Below, piece after piece: positions 11,171 through 20,483 of a stretch of 64,000 nucleotides of DNA. The DNA comes from Limnanthes douglasii subsp. nivea (lineage: Eukaryota > Streptophyta > Magnoliopsida > Brassicales > Limnanthaceae), in the NCBI GenBank assembly GCA_036936605.1, contig JAUPFV010000005.1:79496885-79560884 (forward strand). The letters are read 5' to 3'. Every line of letters starts with the position of its first letter. Within the stretch, counting starts at the first letter, position 1. The notes below the pieces were generated by a model. It did not search any database and was not told the origin of the DNA. It saw nothing but the letters and a program-made list of their open reading frames with translations. The position numbers and the translations under genes are program-made.

Positions 11171-13800
11171 GATTCTGAGTTCTGGCAACTATAACACTTA
11201 GATGCTAAACTAAAACCAATCTGTTGTAATTTACTATCAACACTTAATATATTATTCAGGACTCTCCAAAGGACAAAAGAACACTTTTTAGGTGAAACAT
11301 TGTTCCAGATTTTACCTTTAACTTGAGATGTTACATTTTTTATTCTTATTTCATTAACTGCTTTCTTCAAGTTAAATTTTCCATCAACTGAAAGTTTCCA
11401 AACTATAGAATCAGATGTGTGTGCATTAAACTTTATCCTACTGATTTCATACACATATTTAGTAGGCAACATTCTTAAAAGTTTATCAATGTTCCATGTA
11501 TTATCAATCCAATATTCATTTATCTTTGTATGTGTATAATGTCTAGAATTTAAAGCTGTTAGAGATATGAAAGGCCTAGTACTATACCACTGGTCTAACC
11601 AGAAATCCAAATTACCCTCTCCTACATTCCAACCTATATGTTTCTTAGCTCTATCCTTAACTTCATACATTCTTTTCCAGACTTTAGAATCTGATACTCT
11701 AAGAGTGGACTGCAAATGATGAATATTAAAACAATATTTTGAATGCATCATACTTGACCATAGAGTTTTATTTTCTCTAAAGTTAAACCATAATTTAAAT
11801 GAATAAGCAGTTTGAATGTCTTTTATGTTTCTAATATTTAATCTATTTTCATTATATGGTTTACACAATTTCTCCCAATTAAACCAAATCATATGCTTAT
11901 CAGTATCACTAGACCCCCACATGAACTTATTTAACAGCTTCTCAATCCTAGATATTGTTTTCAAAGGAAATTTAATTGATTGCAAATAGTATATTGGATA
12001 TGTCATTAAAACAGAGTTTATCAATGTTATTTTGCCTCCAAATGATATATGTTTAGAGTTCCAATCAAAAATTTTACATCTTATCTTATCAATCAGTTTC
12101 TCAAAATGAATAGAATGATTATTTGAATGAATTGGAATTCCTAAGTAAGTAAAAGGTAATTCTGCATGCCTAAAACCTAAAATGTTTTCTAAGGCCGTTA
12201 TTCTTGCTCTATTCATTCTTAAAGATGTAATAAAAGTAGTCTTTTGCCTGTTAATTTGTTGACCAGAGAGTGATTGATAGCTATCTAAAAACTTAGTTAA
12301 CATCTTAATACTTCTTTGTGAACCATTTACAAACAAAATTATATCATCAGCATAAGCAAGACAATTAACTTTAACTAAGCTTTTCATATTATAAGACATA
12401 GAACTATGTTGGTTTCTTAAATTATTAATGCCCCTAATTAAAAACTCTTCTACTATAATGAAAAGACAGGGAGACAAAGGGTCTCCCTGCCTAAGACCAT
12501 TGACTGATTTGAAAAAACCATATGCACAACCATTAACTAAGATTGAATACCAAACATTCTCAATGCATTTCTTAATCAGTAAAATGACTCGATCATTAAA
12601 ACCAAATGACAACATAACATCATAGATAAACTTAAAATCTAAGTTATCAAAAGCTTTCGACATATCCAGATTTATAATTACATTATGACCTCTAGTTTTT
12701 CTATTCAGTTCCTTAACTAGTTCCTGAGTAATTAGAATATTCTCTTGAATATTCCTAAGTTCTACATAAGCACCTTGCTCCTTAGATATTATAGTAGGAA
12801 GTATCTTAGCTATTCTAAAATTTATTAGTTTAGAGATGATAATGTTAAAAACACAACATAAACTTATAGTCCTAAACTGCATCCAGGTTTTAGGAGATTT
12901 GGTTTTAGGAATTAAGCATATCAAAGTAGAAAACAATCCTTTTGGCAACATAACATCTGAAAAGAAATCCATCACTGCTTTCAAAAGATCTTCTTTTATT
13001 ATTGTCCAACAATCAAGAAAAAATCTGGAGTTGAATCCATCAACTCCAGAGGTACTGTCAAGATTTAAACTTTTAATTACAACATGCAATTCATCTAAAG
13101 TTGGCAACCTTAATATGTTATTATTATCTATATCAGATATTAACCTAGGAATAATATTCCTAACTGAAACTATATCATTTTCTATTGGAGTCTTATTCAG
13201 CAAACTAGAGAAGTAATTGACAGCAGAAGATCCTATCAAACTATCATTTTCAACCCATATGTTGTTCTCCTGAATTCCCTTTATAACATTTGTAGACCTT
13301 CTTTTCTTAACATAATTGTGAAACATTTTAGAGTTATTATCACCATCTATAATCCAATTAGAATAACTTTTTTGTTTCCAATAAGTTTCTTCTCTCTCAA
13401 GCAACATTGAATATGTAACATTTAAACTATCTAACTTAGCTCTATTATCTAAACTATCATCCTCTTCTAATCTTAACTCAGCTACTTTTATCTCTTCTTC
13501 TGTTTTACTTAAGTAATAAAAGATGTTTCCAAACTTCTCCTTATTCCAGTTTATTAAATGCTTCTTAAGTCTCTTAAGTTTTGACCAAAAAACAAACATA
13601 TTTGAAGAATCACTAATTTGCTTAGACCAGTTATCCTGAACAGTTTTAAAGAAATCCTCATGTTTAATCCACATATTCTGAAATCTAAATGATGGCTTTT
13701 TATAAGAAGAGTTAGCTGATACAGTAACTAATAATGGTGAATGATCTGAATATGTTCTAGCTAAATGATTCACTTTAGTTACATTAAAATTCTCTCTCAT
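11110..13800 (-). CDS. LINE ORF2 reverse transcriptase (896 codons open)
   Basis: The long open frame starts just after the endonuclease frame breaks. It begins with the end of the endonuclease (NHLARTYSDHSPLLV, with the SDH motif), then a linker. The RT palm and fingers follow: MSKAFDNLDFKFIYDVM has the first catalytic Asp, GLRQGDPLSPCLFIIV follows, and CLAYADDIILFVNGS is the catalytic YADD box. The thumb and zinc-binding region comes next (FGGKITLINSVLMTYPIYYL, then CYSCQNSESLNH). After that His the frame runs into unrelated residues. The true continuation (AWFVWSYFSAMFRIN) lies in another frame at about 11155 down to 10949, so the last Cys of the zinc site is lost by a small deletion and frameshift. 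The enzyme copies element RNA at the nicked target. Confidence 0.9.
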   Translation of the reverse strand: MRENFNVTKVNHLARTYSDHSPLLVTVSANSSYKKPSFRFQNMWIKHEDFFKTVQDNWSKQISDSSNMFVFWSKLKRLKKHLINWNKEKFGNIFYYLSKTEEEIKVAELRLEEDDSLDNRAKLDSLNVTYSMLLEREETYWKQKSYSNWIIDGDNNSKMFHNYVKKRRSTNVIKGIQENNIWVENDSLIGSSAVNYFSSLLNKTPIENDIVSVRNIIPRLISDIDNNNILRLPTLDELHVVIKSLNLDSTSGVDGFNSRFFLDCWTIIKEDLLKAVMDFFSDVMLPKGLFSTLICLIPKTKSPKTWMQFRTISLCCVFNIIISKLINFRIAKILPTIISKEQGAYVELRNIQENILITQELVKELNRKTRGHNVIINLDMSKAFDNLDFKFIYDVMLSFGFNDRVILLIKKCIENVWYSILVNGCAYGFFKSVNGLRQGDPLSPCLFIIVEEFLIRGINNLRNQHSSMSYNMKSLVKVNCLAYADDIILFVNGSQRSIKMLTKFLDSYQSLSGQQINRQKTTFITSLRMNRARITALENILGFRHAELPFTYLGIPIHSNNHSIHFEKLIDKIRCKIFDWNSKHISFGGKITLINSVLMTYPIYYLQSIKFPLKTISRIEKLLNKFMWGSSDTDKHMIWFNWEKLCKPYNENRLNIRNIKDIQTAYSFKLWFNFRENKTLWSSMMHSKYCFNIHHLQSTLRVSDSKVWKRMYEVKDRAKKHIGWNVGEGNLDFWLDQWYSTRPFISLTALNSRHYTHTKINEYWIDNTWNIDKLLRMLPTKYVYEISRIKFNAHTSDSIVWKLSVDGKFNLKKAVNEIRIKNVTSQVKGKIWNNVSPKKCSFVLWRVLNNILSVDSKLQQIGFSLASKCYSCQNSESLNHVKLLGLFGLISLLCLG

Positions 13801-14387
13801 ATATCATTATGCAAAGCCCTATCTAATCTTTTCCACTTATGCTTATTTGTCCAAGTAAAGTTTGATCCAATATACCCTGGGTCTTCTAACTTACAGTCTA
13901 ATATCATCAGATTGAACTCATCTATACCTCTAGAACAAAGAGTACTGCAGGCCAATTGTTCACTTGTGTTGTAGATTGTGTTAAAATCCCCAACAACAAG
14001 CCAGGGAAGATTAGTGACAGAAATATTCTTGAACTGATCCCATAATACTAATCTATGAGCCCTATTACACTTAGCATACACTATAGTAATTACAGCTACA
14101 GACTTAGAAACAGAATGACTCACCATAGAATTTAACAGTTGATCAGAATTATCTAAAACATTCATTTCATAACCATTCCTCCAAAATAACCAAATTTTAT
14201 TATTCAAGTTTGCAAAATGTGAATCAAAACCAAGTTTTAAACAGATAGAGATAATCTTATCTGCTGATATCATAGGCTCCTGAAGAGCAATGATATTAAC
14301 ATTAAATTTTTTAGCCAAATTCTTTAATCTTCTTAATGTTTTATTGTTTCCAATTCCCCTTACATTCCAATTAAGCAATACTGTCAT
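13797..14387 (-). CDS. LINE ORF2 endonuclease domain (196 aa)
   Basis: The frame starts MTVLLNWNVRGIGNNKTLRR, the classic N-terminus of a LINE AP-endonuclease. Conserved blocks are ALQEPMI (Glu), LVVGDFNTIYNTSEQL (GDFN) and WKRLDRALHND. The frame ends at 13797 where a stop overlaps the ATG of the RT frame. The SDH motif and the rest of the domain continue in that next frame, so one short indel near 13798 splits a single ORF2. The start ATG overlaps the ORF1 stop (ATGA), which suggests ORF2 is translated by reinitiation or a related mechanism. Confidence 0.88.
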   Translation of the reverse strand: MTVLLNWNVRGIGNNKTLRRLKNLAKKFNVNIIALQEPMISADKIISICLKLGFDSHFANLNNKIWLFWRNGYEMNVLDNSDQLLNSMVSHSVSKSVAVITIVYAKCNRAHRLVLWDQFKNISVTNLPWLVVGDFNTIYNTSEQLACSTLCSRGIDEFNLMILDCKLEDPGYIGSNFTWTNKHKWKRLDRALHNDI

Positions 14388-14680
14388 CTAAAACTTTTAT
14401 AAGAGGATCCTAAAGACCTTTTAAAGTTCCTTGTTCTAGTTGTCATTCTATTTCTAGCAAATCTTCTCACACTAACATTAGAGGACTCTTTTAACAGTTT
14501 TCTTTGTTTAGGTGAATTAGGCTCACTTAAACTAGGCCTATCTATAACTATCCGATCTTCTACAACATCTTGCACATCTTTTAATTCTTCATCAGATAAA
14601 GGATTAAATGGATTACTCAGTTTTATATTTTCAATTTCATTAATTATATATTCATTAGTTATTTCTACAGAGTCTTCCAC
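14384..14680 (-). pseudogene. LINE ORF1 C-terminal tail, frameshifted
   Basis: 98 codons open, ending KRSLGSSYKSFR with a stop that overlaps the ORF2 start. It lies in a different frame from the 608-codon ORF1 ending at 14716, so one indel between 14680 and 14716 probably separates them. It is acidic at first and then rich in Arg and Ser, which fits an RNA-binding C-terminus. Confidence 0.65.
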
Positions 14681-14715
14681 CTGATTAACAAATTTTATGG
14701 TTTTACTCTGATGTT

Positions 14716-16542
14716 CTAAGAAACACTTGATATATTCTTATTAGATGATTCTCTCAATTCTTTCAACTCACTATCAGTTTTATTACAATTTTTAGATGCT
14801 ATTAAATTGCTATCACTAATTATATCATCATGTGAATTACAATCATCCAATGTCAAGTTATCAACTTCTGAGACTACATGCTTACATGATAATGAAATAT
14901 TATCATCTTTAACAACACAACTTTTATCAATATGTCTAACAGGTTCTTTAACATTTAATTCAGAATGTTTAACTGTAAATAAACTGCCATCTTTTCTAAT
15001 AATATCATCATGCAAAACAATATTCTTATTGCTACATTCTTTTCCTATTTGCAATGCTTGATTATCTATATCAGTCATATTATCAGATGCTACATTGAGT
15101 TTATTAGACAAATTCTTATCAGACTCTATTTCTACATTAGAAACTACCTTCTCACATGCAAATTGTTTAATACTATCACTGATAATCTCAACATGTTGAC
15201 AAGTTTCTGTATTCATGATGTTACTAAGTGCTTTATCAAAAACATTATTAACAACTATCTGTGTATTTTCATTGCTTATGACACTTGTTTTATCATTCAT
15301 TTTCCCAGACAACTCATCCATATTAGATTGAACATTATTAACTAAATCTTTGTTAGTTATAGGTTTAGGCATCCAAACATTACTATTCTTTTTATCCTTA
15401 GTATTAACTTCAATCTTTTTTAAATTCTGAGATTTCTTATATTCTAAGTCATCTGATCTACAAGCAATGTCTTTATGACCTAAATGTCTACATTTTTTAC
15501 AATAATCAGGCTTATCTTTATAGATTACATCTTGCCAAAAACCATCCCTATCCCCAAAACTAACCCAGATTCTTTGAGGAAGAATACTAGAGACATCCAA
15601 AACAGTCCATACTTCACAACAATTAAAGCTATCCATATTTCTATTAGGTAACCAAGATTTTAAAGGAACACCAATCGCCTTAGCTAAATTTTCAATTGTA
15701 TTTTTATTATACATATATTCAGGCAATTTAGGAAACGAAACCCAAACGGGAGTCAGCGGAGACTCACGTTTGGGGTTAAAATCAGGGCTCCATTTTAAAA
15801 TCCTAAACGTAAACTGACCTATTGACCTGACATTATACTTCCAGAAGCTTTTAACATCTACCATATTTTCAAACTCCACAAAAACATGTCTAAAGTCCCA
15901 TTTATATACACTGTAATTTCCTATAGGCTTTAAAGATGCTAAATACGTTCTAAGTTCTACAGCAGATGGACAACCATACGAAAATTTAGCAATCAAAGTA
16001 AATTTTGATAAAGAATTGAGAAACGACTTATCTGTTTCGCTAAATCTGACGTAGGTGTACCTGTCTTCAGTACCAATTTCGAATTTGTCGTGCAAGAAAC
16101 CCTCACCAGATCCAGCTATTGATGGTAGCACCTCATTTCCCATCTTCACAGGTTCTGCATAAGTTCTCGTCGAATATTTTTGAACCAGCTGCTTGCAAAA
16201 CTCCTTTTCGCCTTTGAGAGGATCTTTGTTCAGAGATTCATTCCTTTCGAAAGTTGGATTTTTGAAGAAACGAGTCTCTGAGATGAGGTTTGAAGGAAAG
16301 CTAACTGATGATAGGTTTTCTGATGGTAGATTTGTTCGATTTCGTTCTTCTTGATAAAGAACAGAAATCGATTTCTGCATGGTAGGTTTTCTTGATGCAG
16401 TTGGATTTGGGGCTAGATCTGAAATGAAACGAAAGAGTGGTTGAGAGACCACTGCTAGGGTTGGTGAATGAGAAGTGTGTGGTTGAGGCTGCGAGGCTTT
16501 ACAGTTTGCCAAAGGCTGTGAGTCCCATGGCCTTGTTTTCAA
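14716..16542 (-). CDS. LINE ORF1 nucleic-acid-binding protein (608 codons)
   Basis: It starts with a Pro/Ser-rich N-terminus (MKTRPWDSQPLANCKASQPQ). A DUF4283-type domain lies at about residues 160-330 (FTLIAKFSYGCPSAVELRTY, then LTPVWVSFPKLPEYMYNK). Next is IWVSFGDRDGFWQDV, then a complete CCHC zinc knuckle, CKKCRHLGHKDIAC, at about residue 370. The last 220 residues are Asn/Asp/Ser/Lys-rich and of low complexity. ORF1 proteins of this plant LINE group bind element RNA. The protein is truncated by a frameshift just before its end; the missing tail is at 14680-14384. The first ATG is used because it lies near the mapped 5' end of the element. Confidence 0.88.
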   Translation of the reverse strand: MKTRPWDSQPLANCKASQPQPHTSHSPTLAVVSQPLFRFISDLAPNPTASRKPTMQKSISVLYQEERNRTNLPSENLSSVSFPSNLISETRFFKNPTFERNESLNKDPLKGEKEFCKQLVQKYSTRTYAEPVKMGNEVLPSIAGSGEGFLHDKFEIGTEDRYTYVRFSETDKSFLNSLSKFTLIAKFSYGCPSAVELRTYLASLKPIGNYSVYKWDFRHVFVEFENMVDVKSFWKYNVRSIGQFTFRILKWSPDFNPKRESPLTPVWVSFPKLPEYMYNKNTIENLAKAIGVPLKSWLPNRNMDSFNCCEVWTVLDVSSILPQRIWVSFGDRDGFWQDVIYKDKPDYCKKCRHLGHKDIACRSDDLEYKKSQNLKKIEVNTKDKKNSNVWMPKPITNKDLVNNVQSNMDELSGKMNDKTSVISNENTQIVVNNVFDKALSNIMNTETCQHVEIISDSIKQFACEKVVSNVEIESDKNLSNKLNVASDNMTDIDNQALQIGKECSNKNIVLHDDIIRKDGSLFTVKHSELNVKEPVRHIDKSCVVKDDNISLSCKHVVSEVDNLTLDDCNSHDDIISDSNLIASKNCNKTDSELKELRESSNKNISSVS

Positions 16543-16598
16543 GAAACGAAATTAGGTTCTTGGAGGCATATATACTCAGGGTTTGTATCTAATTGTCA

Positions 16599-16613
16599 GA
16601 TCAATTGTTACTT
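16599..16613. repeat. LINE target-site duplication, copy 2 (GATCAATTGTTACTT)
   Basis: Exact repeat of 9931-9945, next to the LINE 5' end. The MULE sequence resumes after it with AATACCCAACTCAACTACC, another copy of the terminal-type sequence. Confidence 0.92.
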
Positions 16614-17094
16614 AATACCCAACTCAACTACCTTATTGTCACTTACAACCTAATATTATTTTAATACCCTTACTACCCTTAACCCACGAACCACTACGAA
16701 ACCGGTTGAAATCACATTTTCCGGTGATCGGAAGCTGCTAAAGGTTTGTTTCTTTATGTAGGTTGTTGTGTTAGACCTGTCTAACCTCTGTTTTATACGT
16801 ACAGGAGTTGATCGTCACTTTTTGGATTCTTATATCTTACAAGTAATCGTGTTGCGAGCTTTTTAGGTAATTACCTACCGATTTCGAAGTTATTTATTGG
16901 TTTTCTCTGTTGGAATAGGTTCTATTCTACTGTTTTTAGACGACATTGCCTGATTTCGAGCTTTTCTCTGTTTTTTTTTTCGTTATAGTGATCTGTTATT
17001 GTTTAGTTAATATTGTTCGTTATATAGTTTTGTCCTTGTTTTCTGATGTTATATACTAATTTGGTAGTGCTTTAGTTTTGTCTTGAATGTGTAG

Positions 17095-17520
17095 ATTACG
17101 AATATCACGACAAGATACGAATAGCTCGATGTAGGTATACACAATTCGCAAGATAGGATGCGAATTGTTAGATGCAGTAGTAAATAATTTGCACATAGTT
17201 TTTGTGACTAATAACAAATCTCAGGACTTTTTTTACATACAAATATCAGGCCAAGATGCGAATAGCTCGATGTAGGTATACACAATTCGCAAGATAGGAT
17301 GCGAATTGTTTGATGCAGTAGTAAATAATTTGCACATAGTTTTTGTGACTAATAACAAATCTCAGGACTTTGTTTACCTACAAATATCAGGACAAGATGC
17401 GAATAGCTCGATGTAGGTAAACACAATTCGCAAGATAGGATGCGAATTGTTTGATGCAGTAGTACAAATTTTTGTACATAGTTTTTGTGACTAATAACAA
17501 ATAACTTGTATTGTCCAGGG
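17095..17520 (+). repeat. 141-bp tandem repeat, three copies, upstream of the transposase
   Basis: The block TAGCTCGATGTAGGTA starts at 17122, 17263 and 17404, exactly 141 bases apart, and the three units are nearly identical. Each holds an inverted motif pair (ACAATTCGCAAGATAGGATG then CGAATTGTT), and units 2 and 3 also have GATGCGAATAGC (ATACGAATAGC in unit 1). The array lies in what appears to be a 5'-leader intron of the transposase gene; an acceptor-like CAG is at 17517-17519. It may be a promoter or enhancer array, or a binding array for an element-encoded protein. Confidence 0.85.
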
Positions 17521-17526
17521 TAAGAG

Positions 17527-19729
17527 ATGTCTAAATCACGAGTTTGTATTTTTAAATATGGTCACCAAACTGGAATTGTGCCTTTCACAGAGTTTGAAAG
17601 CTTCCAAAGTATCCAAGCTTATGTAGATACACATGGGAGGAGCTTGCCACAGGTGACTACCTAATTACTTACTCCTACGGGGATCACAATAATTGTTTCT
17701 TTAATAACCAGAATGATTTTGTTGGGTTGGTGTTATATCTTGATTTGGAGCGTTTAAAACGGGTTAGTTTTCTCATAGAACAACACATATTCGATAAGGG
17801 TTCTGGTAATAAAAGTTCTGTTGATAAGAGCTGTGGTGGTAAGGATTGTGGTGTAAAGCGTAAAGAGCGTAGCTTGATTTTGGGAGAACCATCTCTTGAT
17901 CAACTAGTTAGCGGGGAGAGTAGTAACGGTTTAGTTAATTCTGATCAGAGGAAAAAACAACTTGCTACTGCTGGTTGGGCTGATGCTATTACAGGAGTGG
18001 GTCAAGCTTTTGAAGAAGGTGCTGCCAGTCTGAGGGTATCTTTGTGCAAGTTTGCGTTAGAGCATGGTTTTTCTTTCAAATACCTGCACAACACAACAAA
18101 TAAGATCACTGCTTATTGTGAAAATAAGCTCACAAGTGGGTGCAAATGGAGGGTTTATGCATTTATTGACTCAAGCACCGGCCTTATGACGATCAAGAAG
18201 TATGTCCCGTACCATACTTGCAGTCCTGTTTTCTCCCATAAGCATAAGCATAAGCGGCACAGGCATTTGACATCAGATTTGATTGCAGAGGAAATTCAAG
18301 ACTCTCTCCGGACCTGCCATTCGTTGACAGCCAAAACCATACAATCGACTGTCAAGCAAGATTACGGTCTTGACATCTCTTATCGTTTGTCATGGAATGC
18401 TTTAGAGAAGGCTAGGAGGGGAGTTTTCGGAGATAGTTCAAGTTCTTTTAGTTTACTAAGCGGATACTTCAAACGCTTGAAGAGCCGAGATATTACTTCA
18501 GACTGCCAGTTGGAGTTGTCAGCTGGAAACCGATTCAATCGCTGTTTTGTAGCATTTGGTTCGTCCCTTTGGGGTTTTCATTCATGCCGTCCAATGTTGT
18601 TTGTCGATGGAACCCACTTATATGGAAATTACAAGGGTACATTGCTCACCGCTGTAGCAAAGGACGGAAACAACGGTTAGTTACATTTATCTAGTTAATC
18701 TGAACAATATTTTGTGTGAAAATGCTGATGCAATTCCCATCAGGTGATGCAAATTAAGCAGTGTTGTGATCCTCACATTTCGCATCTGAGGCTGCGAATT
18801 ATGTATTATTTAAAGTTGTCACAAACAATTCGCATGACAAGCTGCGAATTGTTTGTATGAGCAATTAAAATGTCACACATAATTCGCATGGAAAGCTGCG
18901 AATTGTTCCAGGACAACATGCGAATTGTTTACAAGACTATTCCCTGTTGCTGATGGTGTAGTTAGCATACTGCTGTAGTGTTCATTTGATCTGCCTTTTT
19001 CCATGACTATTCCCTGTTGCTGTTGGTGTAGTTAGCATTGAAGATTGGGACAATTGGATGTGGTTTTTGGGGTGTTTGAAACCACATTTGCTGGATCGCC
19101 AGATTACATTTATTACAGACCGTCATTCTGGTATTGTTAATGTTGTTTCTGTCTTGTATCCAAACTGCTTCCATGCGTACTGTTATTTCCATCTCATGCA
19201 GAATTTGAAAGCCAAACTGGAACATACTAACATGGAGTATAAAAAAAGGATGTTGAGTTTCTTCTATCGTCTTGCTTATGCTCCCAGTCAAGAGCTTTTT
19301 AAAGATATACTAACAGGTTTTCTATGTGAAGGTGGTGAGAGAATGAGTGATTTTCTTGCAAATTTACCCCTTGAAAAGTATGCGCAGGCTTACGTAAAAG
19401 GGAAGCGATACGGCTCTATGGCTTCTACTGCAGCTGAATCGTTTAACAGTCAGATTAAAAAATATTGCGGCTTACTAATTGTTGAGTTTATTGAATGGAT
19501 TAGAGTCTTGCTTATGACTCAAGTTTCACGGAGATACGAAGAAGGTCTCAGCTGGAGTACTAACGATCTTTCTTTTGTTGAAGTTCTGCCTCCGAACGTT
19601 AAGAGACGCTCTGGAAGGCCTAAGAAAAAACGAATCCCTTCTAGAGGAGAAATCTCAACCAAGAAGTTGAGGTGTGGCCGATGTTCGAAATCAGGCCATA
19701 ACCGGAGGACTTGTGATGTTCCAGTTTAA
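17527..19729 (+). pseudogene. MuDR-type transposase gene, frameshifted and lacking SWIM
   Basis: It begins MSKSRVCIFKYGHQTGIVPF at 17527. That frame stops at 17662, and the protein continues in another frame (DYLITYSYGDHNN), open to 18675. The DNA-binding MuDR region is SLCKFALEHGFSFKYLHNT to KRHRHLTSDLIAEEI. The first catalytic Asp is in MLFVDGTHLYGNYKG. A GT-starting intron begins at 18676, and coding resumes near 19010 (PVAVGVVSIEDWDNWMWF). The second catalytic Asp is in TFITDRHSGIVN, followed by CYFHLMQN. The catalytic Glu is probably in STAAESFNSQ. The usual SWIM zinc finger is missing: RYEEGLSWSTNDLSF jumps straight to VLPPNVKRRSGRPKKKRIPS near 19565. A CCHC knuckle, CGRCSKSGHNRRTC, ends the protein. 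Because of the frameshift and missing domain this copy is probably inactive. Confidence 0.9.
18935..19038 (+). repeat. 70-bp partial duplication across the intron/exon border of the transposase
   Basis: GACTATTCCCTGTTGCTG, a variable base, then TGGTGTAGTTAGCAT occurs at 18935 and again at 19005. The first copy is preceded by ACAAG, a possible splice acceptor. The second continues into the coding exon (IEDWDNW). The duplication may create two competing exon starts or damage splicing. Confidence 0.75.
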
Positions 19730-19979
19730 GGATAATTCTAGTTGGCCATGTCACATTTATTTTTGTAGTAGAGTTATTGTTCTGTACAGCAAACTAAACA
19801 TTTTTACATTCCTGTGTTTTGTATTGCTATTATTGGAGTTGTACGCATTTCGCATCCTGTGTTGCGAATTATGTACAATATGTTGGTATATTGTTACAAA
19901 CATCTATCAGGATTACATGCGATTTTGTGTGAAATTTCCCCAGGATGCGAATCGCTAGTAAAATCATATCAAACATTTA

Positions 19980-20392
19980 TCAACATTTGAGGTTGCGAAC
20001 TGTGTGAGCTATAACGTAATGCATTTTCATCATGCTTAAAAATTTTGTGCTTGATGGACCAGCTTCGTCTTCCCTCTTCCTTTTGTTGTTTCGAACCTCT
20101 ACTGTTTGAGGTTGCACCTTTTCTGGCTGAGGTGCAACAGGAAGCATTGGAACCTGTTCTGGCTGAGGTTCAGCAGCAACCAGTGGAACAACTTCCACTG
20201 GTTGAGAGTCAGCAGAGTAGTAGTCATCATACATGTCTAGTTCGAAGACAGAGACTGGGCTGGGGGTGGTACTACTGGCATGATCAACTCATCACACCAG
20301 TTAACGGTTAAGGATGACCAGGAGTCACCCAGAGAACCGAGTGAACCAGAGTTTGAGTATGAGGTGGTGGTTGTGGTGATGGAAAAAGACAT
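19980..20392 (-). pseudogene. Small MULE gene of unknown function with its own TATA box
   Basis: It starts MSFSITTTTTSYSNSGSLGS at 20392 and reads 51 codons (VNWCDELIMPVVPPPAQSL) to a stop at 20237. The other frame then continues VFELDMYDDYYSADSQPVEV. Next is a Pro/Glu/Gln/Val-rich repeat region (AAEPQPEQVPM, APQPEKVQPQ) and the basic patch NNKRKREDEAGPSS, a likely nuclear signal. One indel near 20240 accounts for the break. The last codons overlap a GCGAACTGTG motif, so the true end or an intron may lie earlier. The composition resembles a nuclear protein with acidic and Pro-rich regions. No known domain is recognised. It is convergent with the transposase gene. Its position as a third gene is reminiscent of the extra genes of VANDAL-type MULEs, but no homology is shown. 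Confidence 0.55.
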
Positions 20393-20475
20393 GACTGTTT
20401 GAATTTGAAGAGGAGAAGAGGTGTTTTTAAAAAAATATAGAGTTTGGTGTAAAATTAGCCTCTGGTTACTAGAGG

Positions 20476-20483
20476 TATTTATA
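20476..20483 (-). promoter_or_regulatory. TATA box (TATAAATA) of the small MULE gene
   Basis: The minus strand reads CCCTATAAATACC, 84 bases upstream of the ATG at 20392. Spacing and sequence fit a plant core promoter. This is the main reason for treating the downstream frame as a real gene. Confidence 0.65.

Larger units (their letters stand above)
9946..16598 (-). mobile_element. Nearly intact L1-type LINE nested in the MULE
   Basis: A 6653-bp element in minus orientation. It has a short oligo(A) tail at the left (9946-9951 as T), ORF1 (16542-14384 with one frameshift) and ORF2 with endonuclease, RT, zinc-binding and RNase H domains (14387-10308). ORF1 and ORF2 overlap as ATGA (14387-14384). 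The 15-bp target duplication is perfect and ORF damage is limited to a few small lesions, so the insertion is young and later than the MULE. None of the MULE's GCGAAYTG motifs occur inside it, as expected for an intruder. Confidence 0.93.

Noticed and set aside
17098..17520. Regular repeats that could suggest a CRISPR-like array
   Set aside because: The units are 141-bp tandem copies with no variable spacers, inside a plant transposon.
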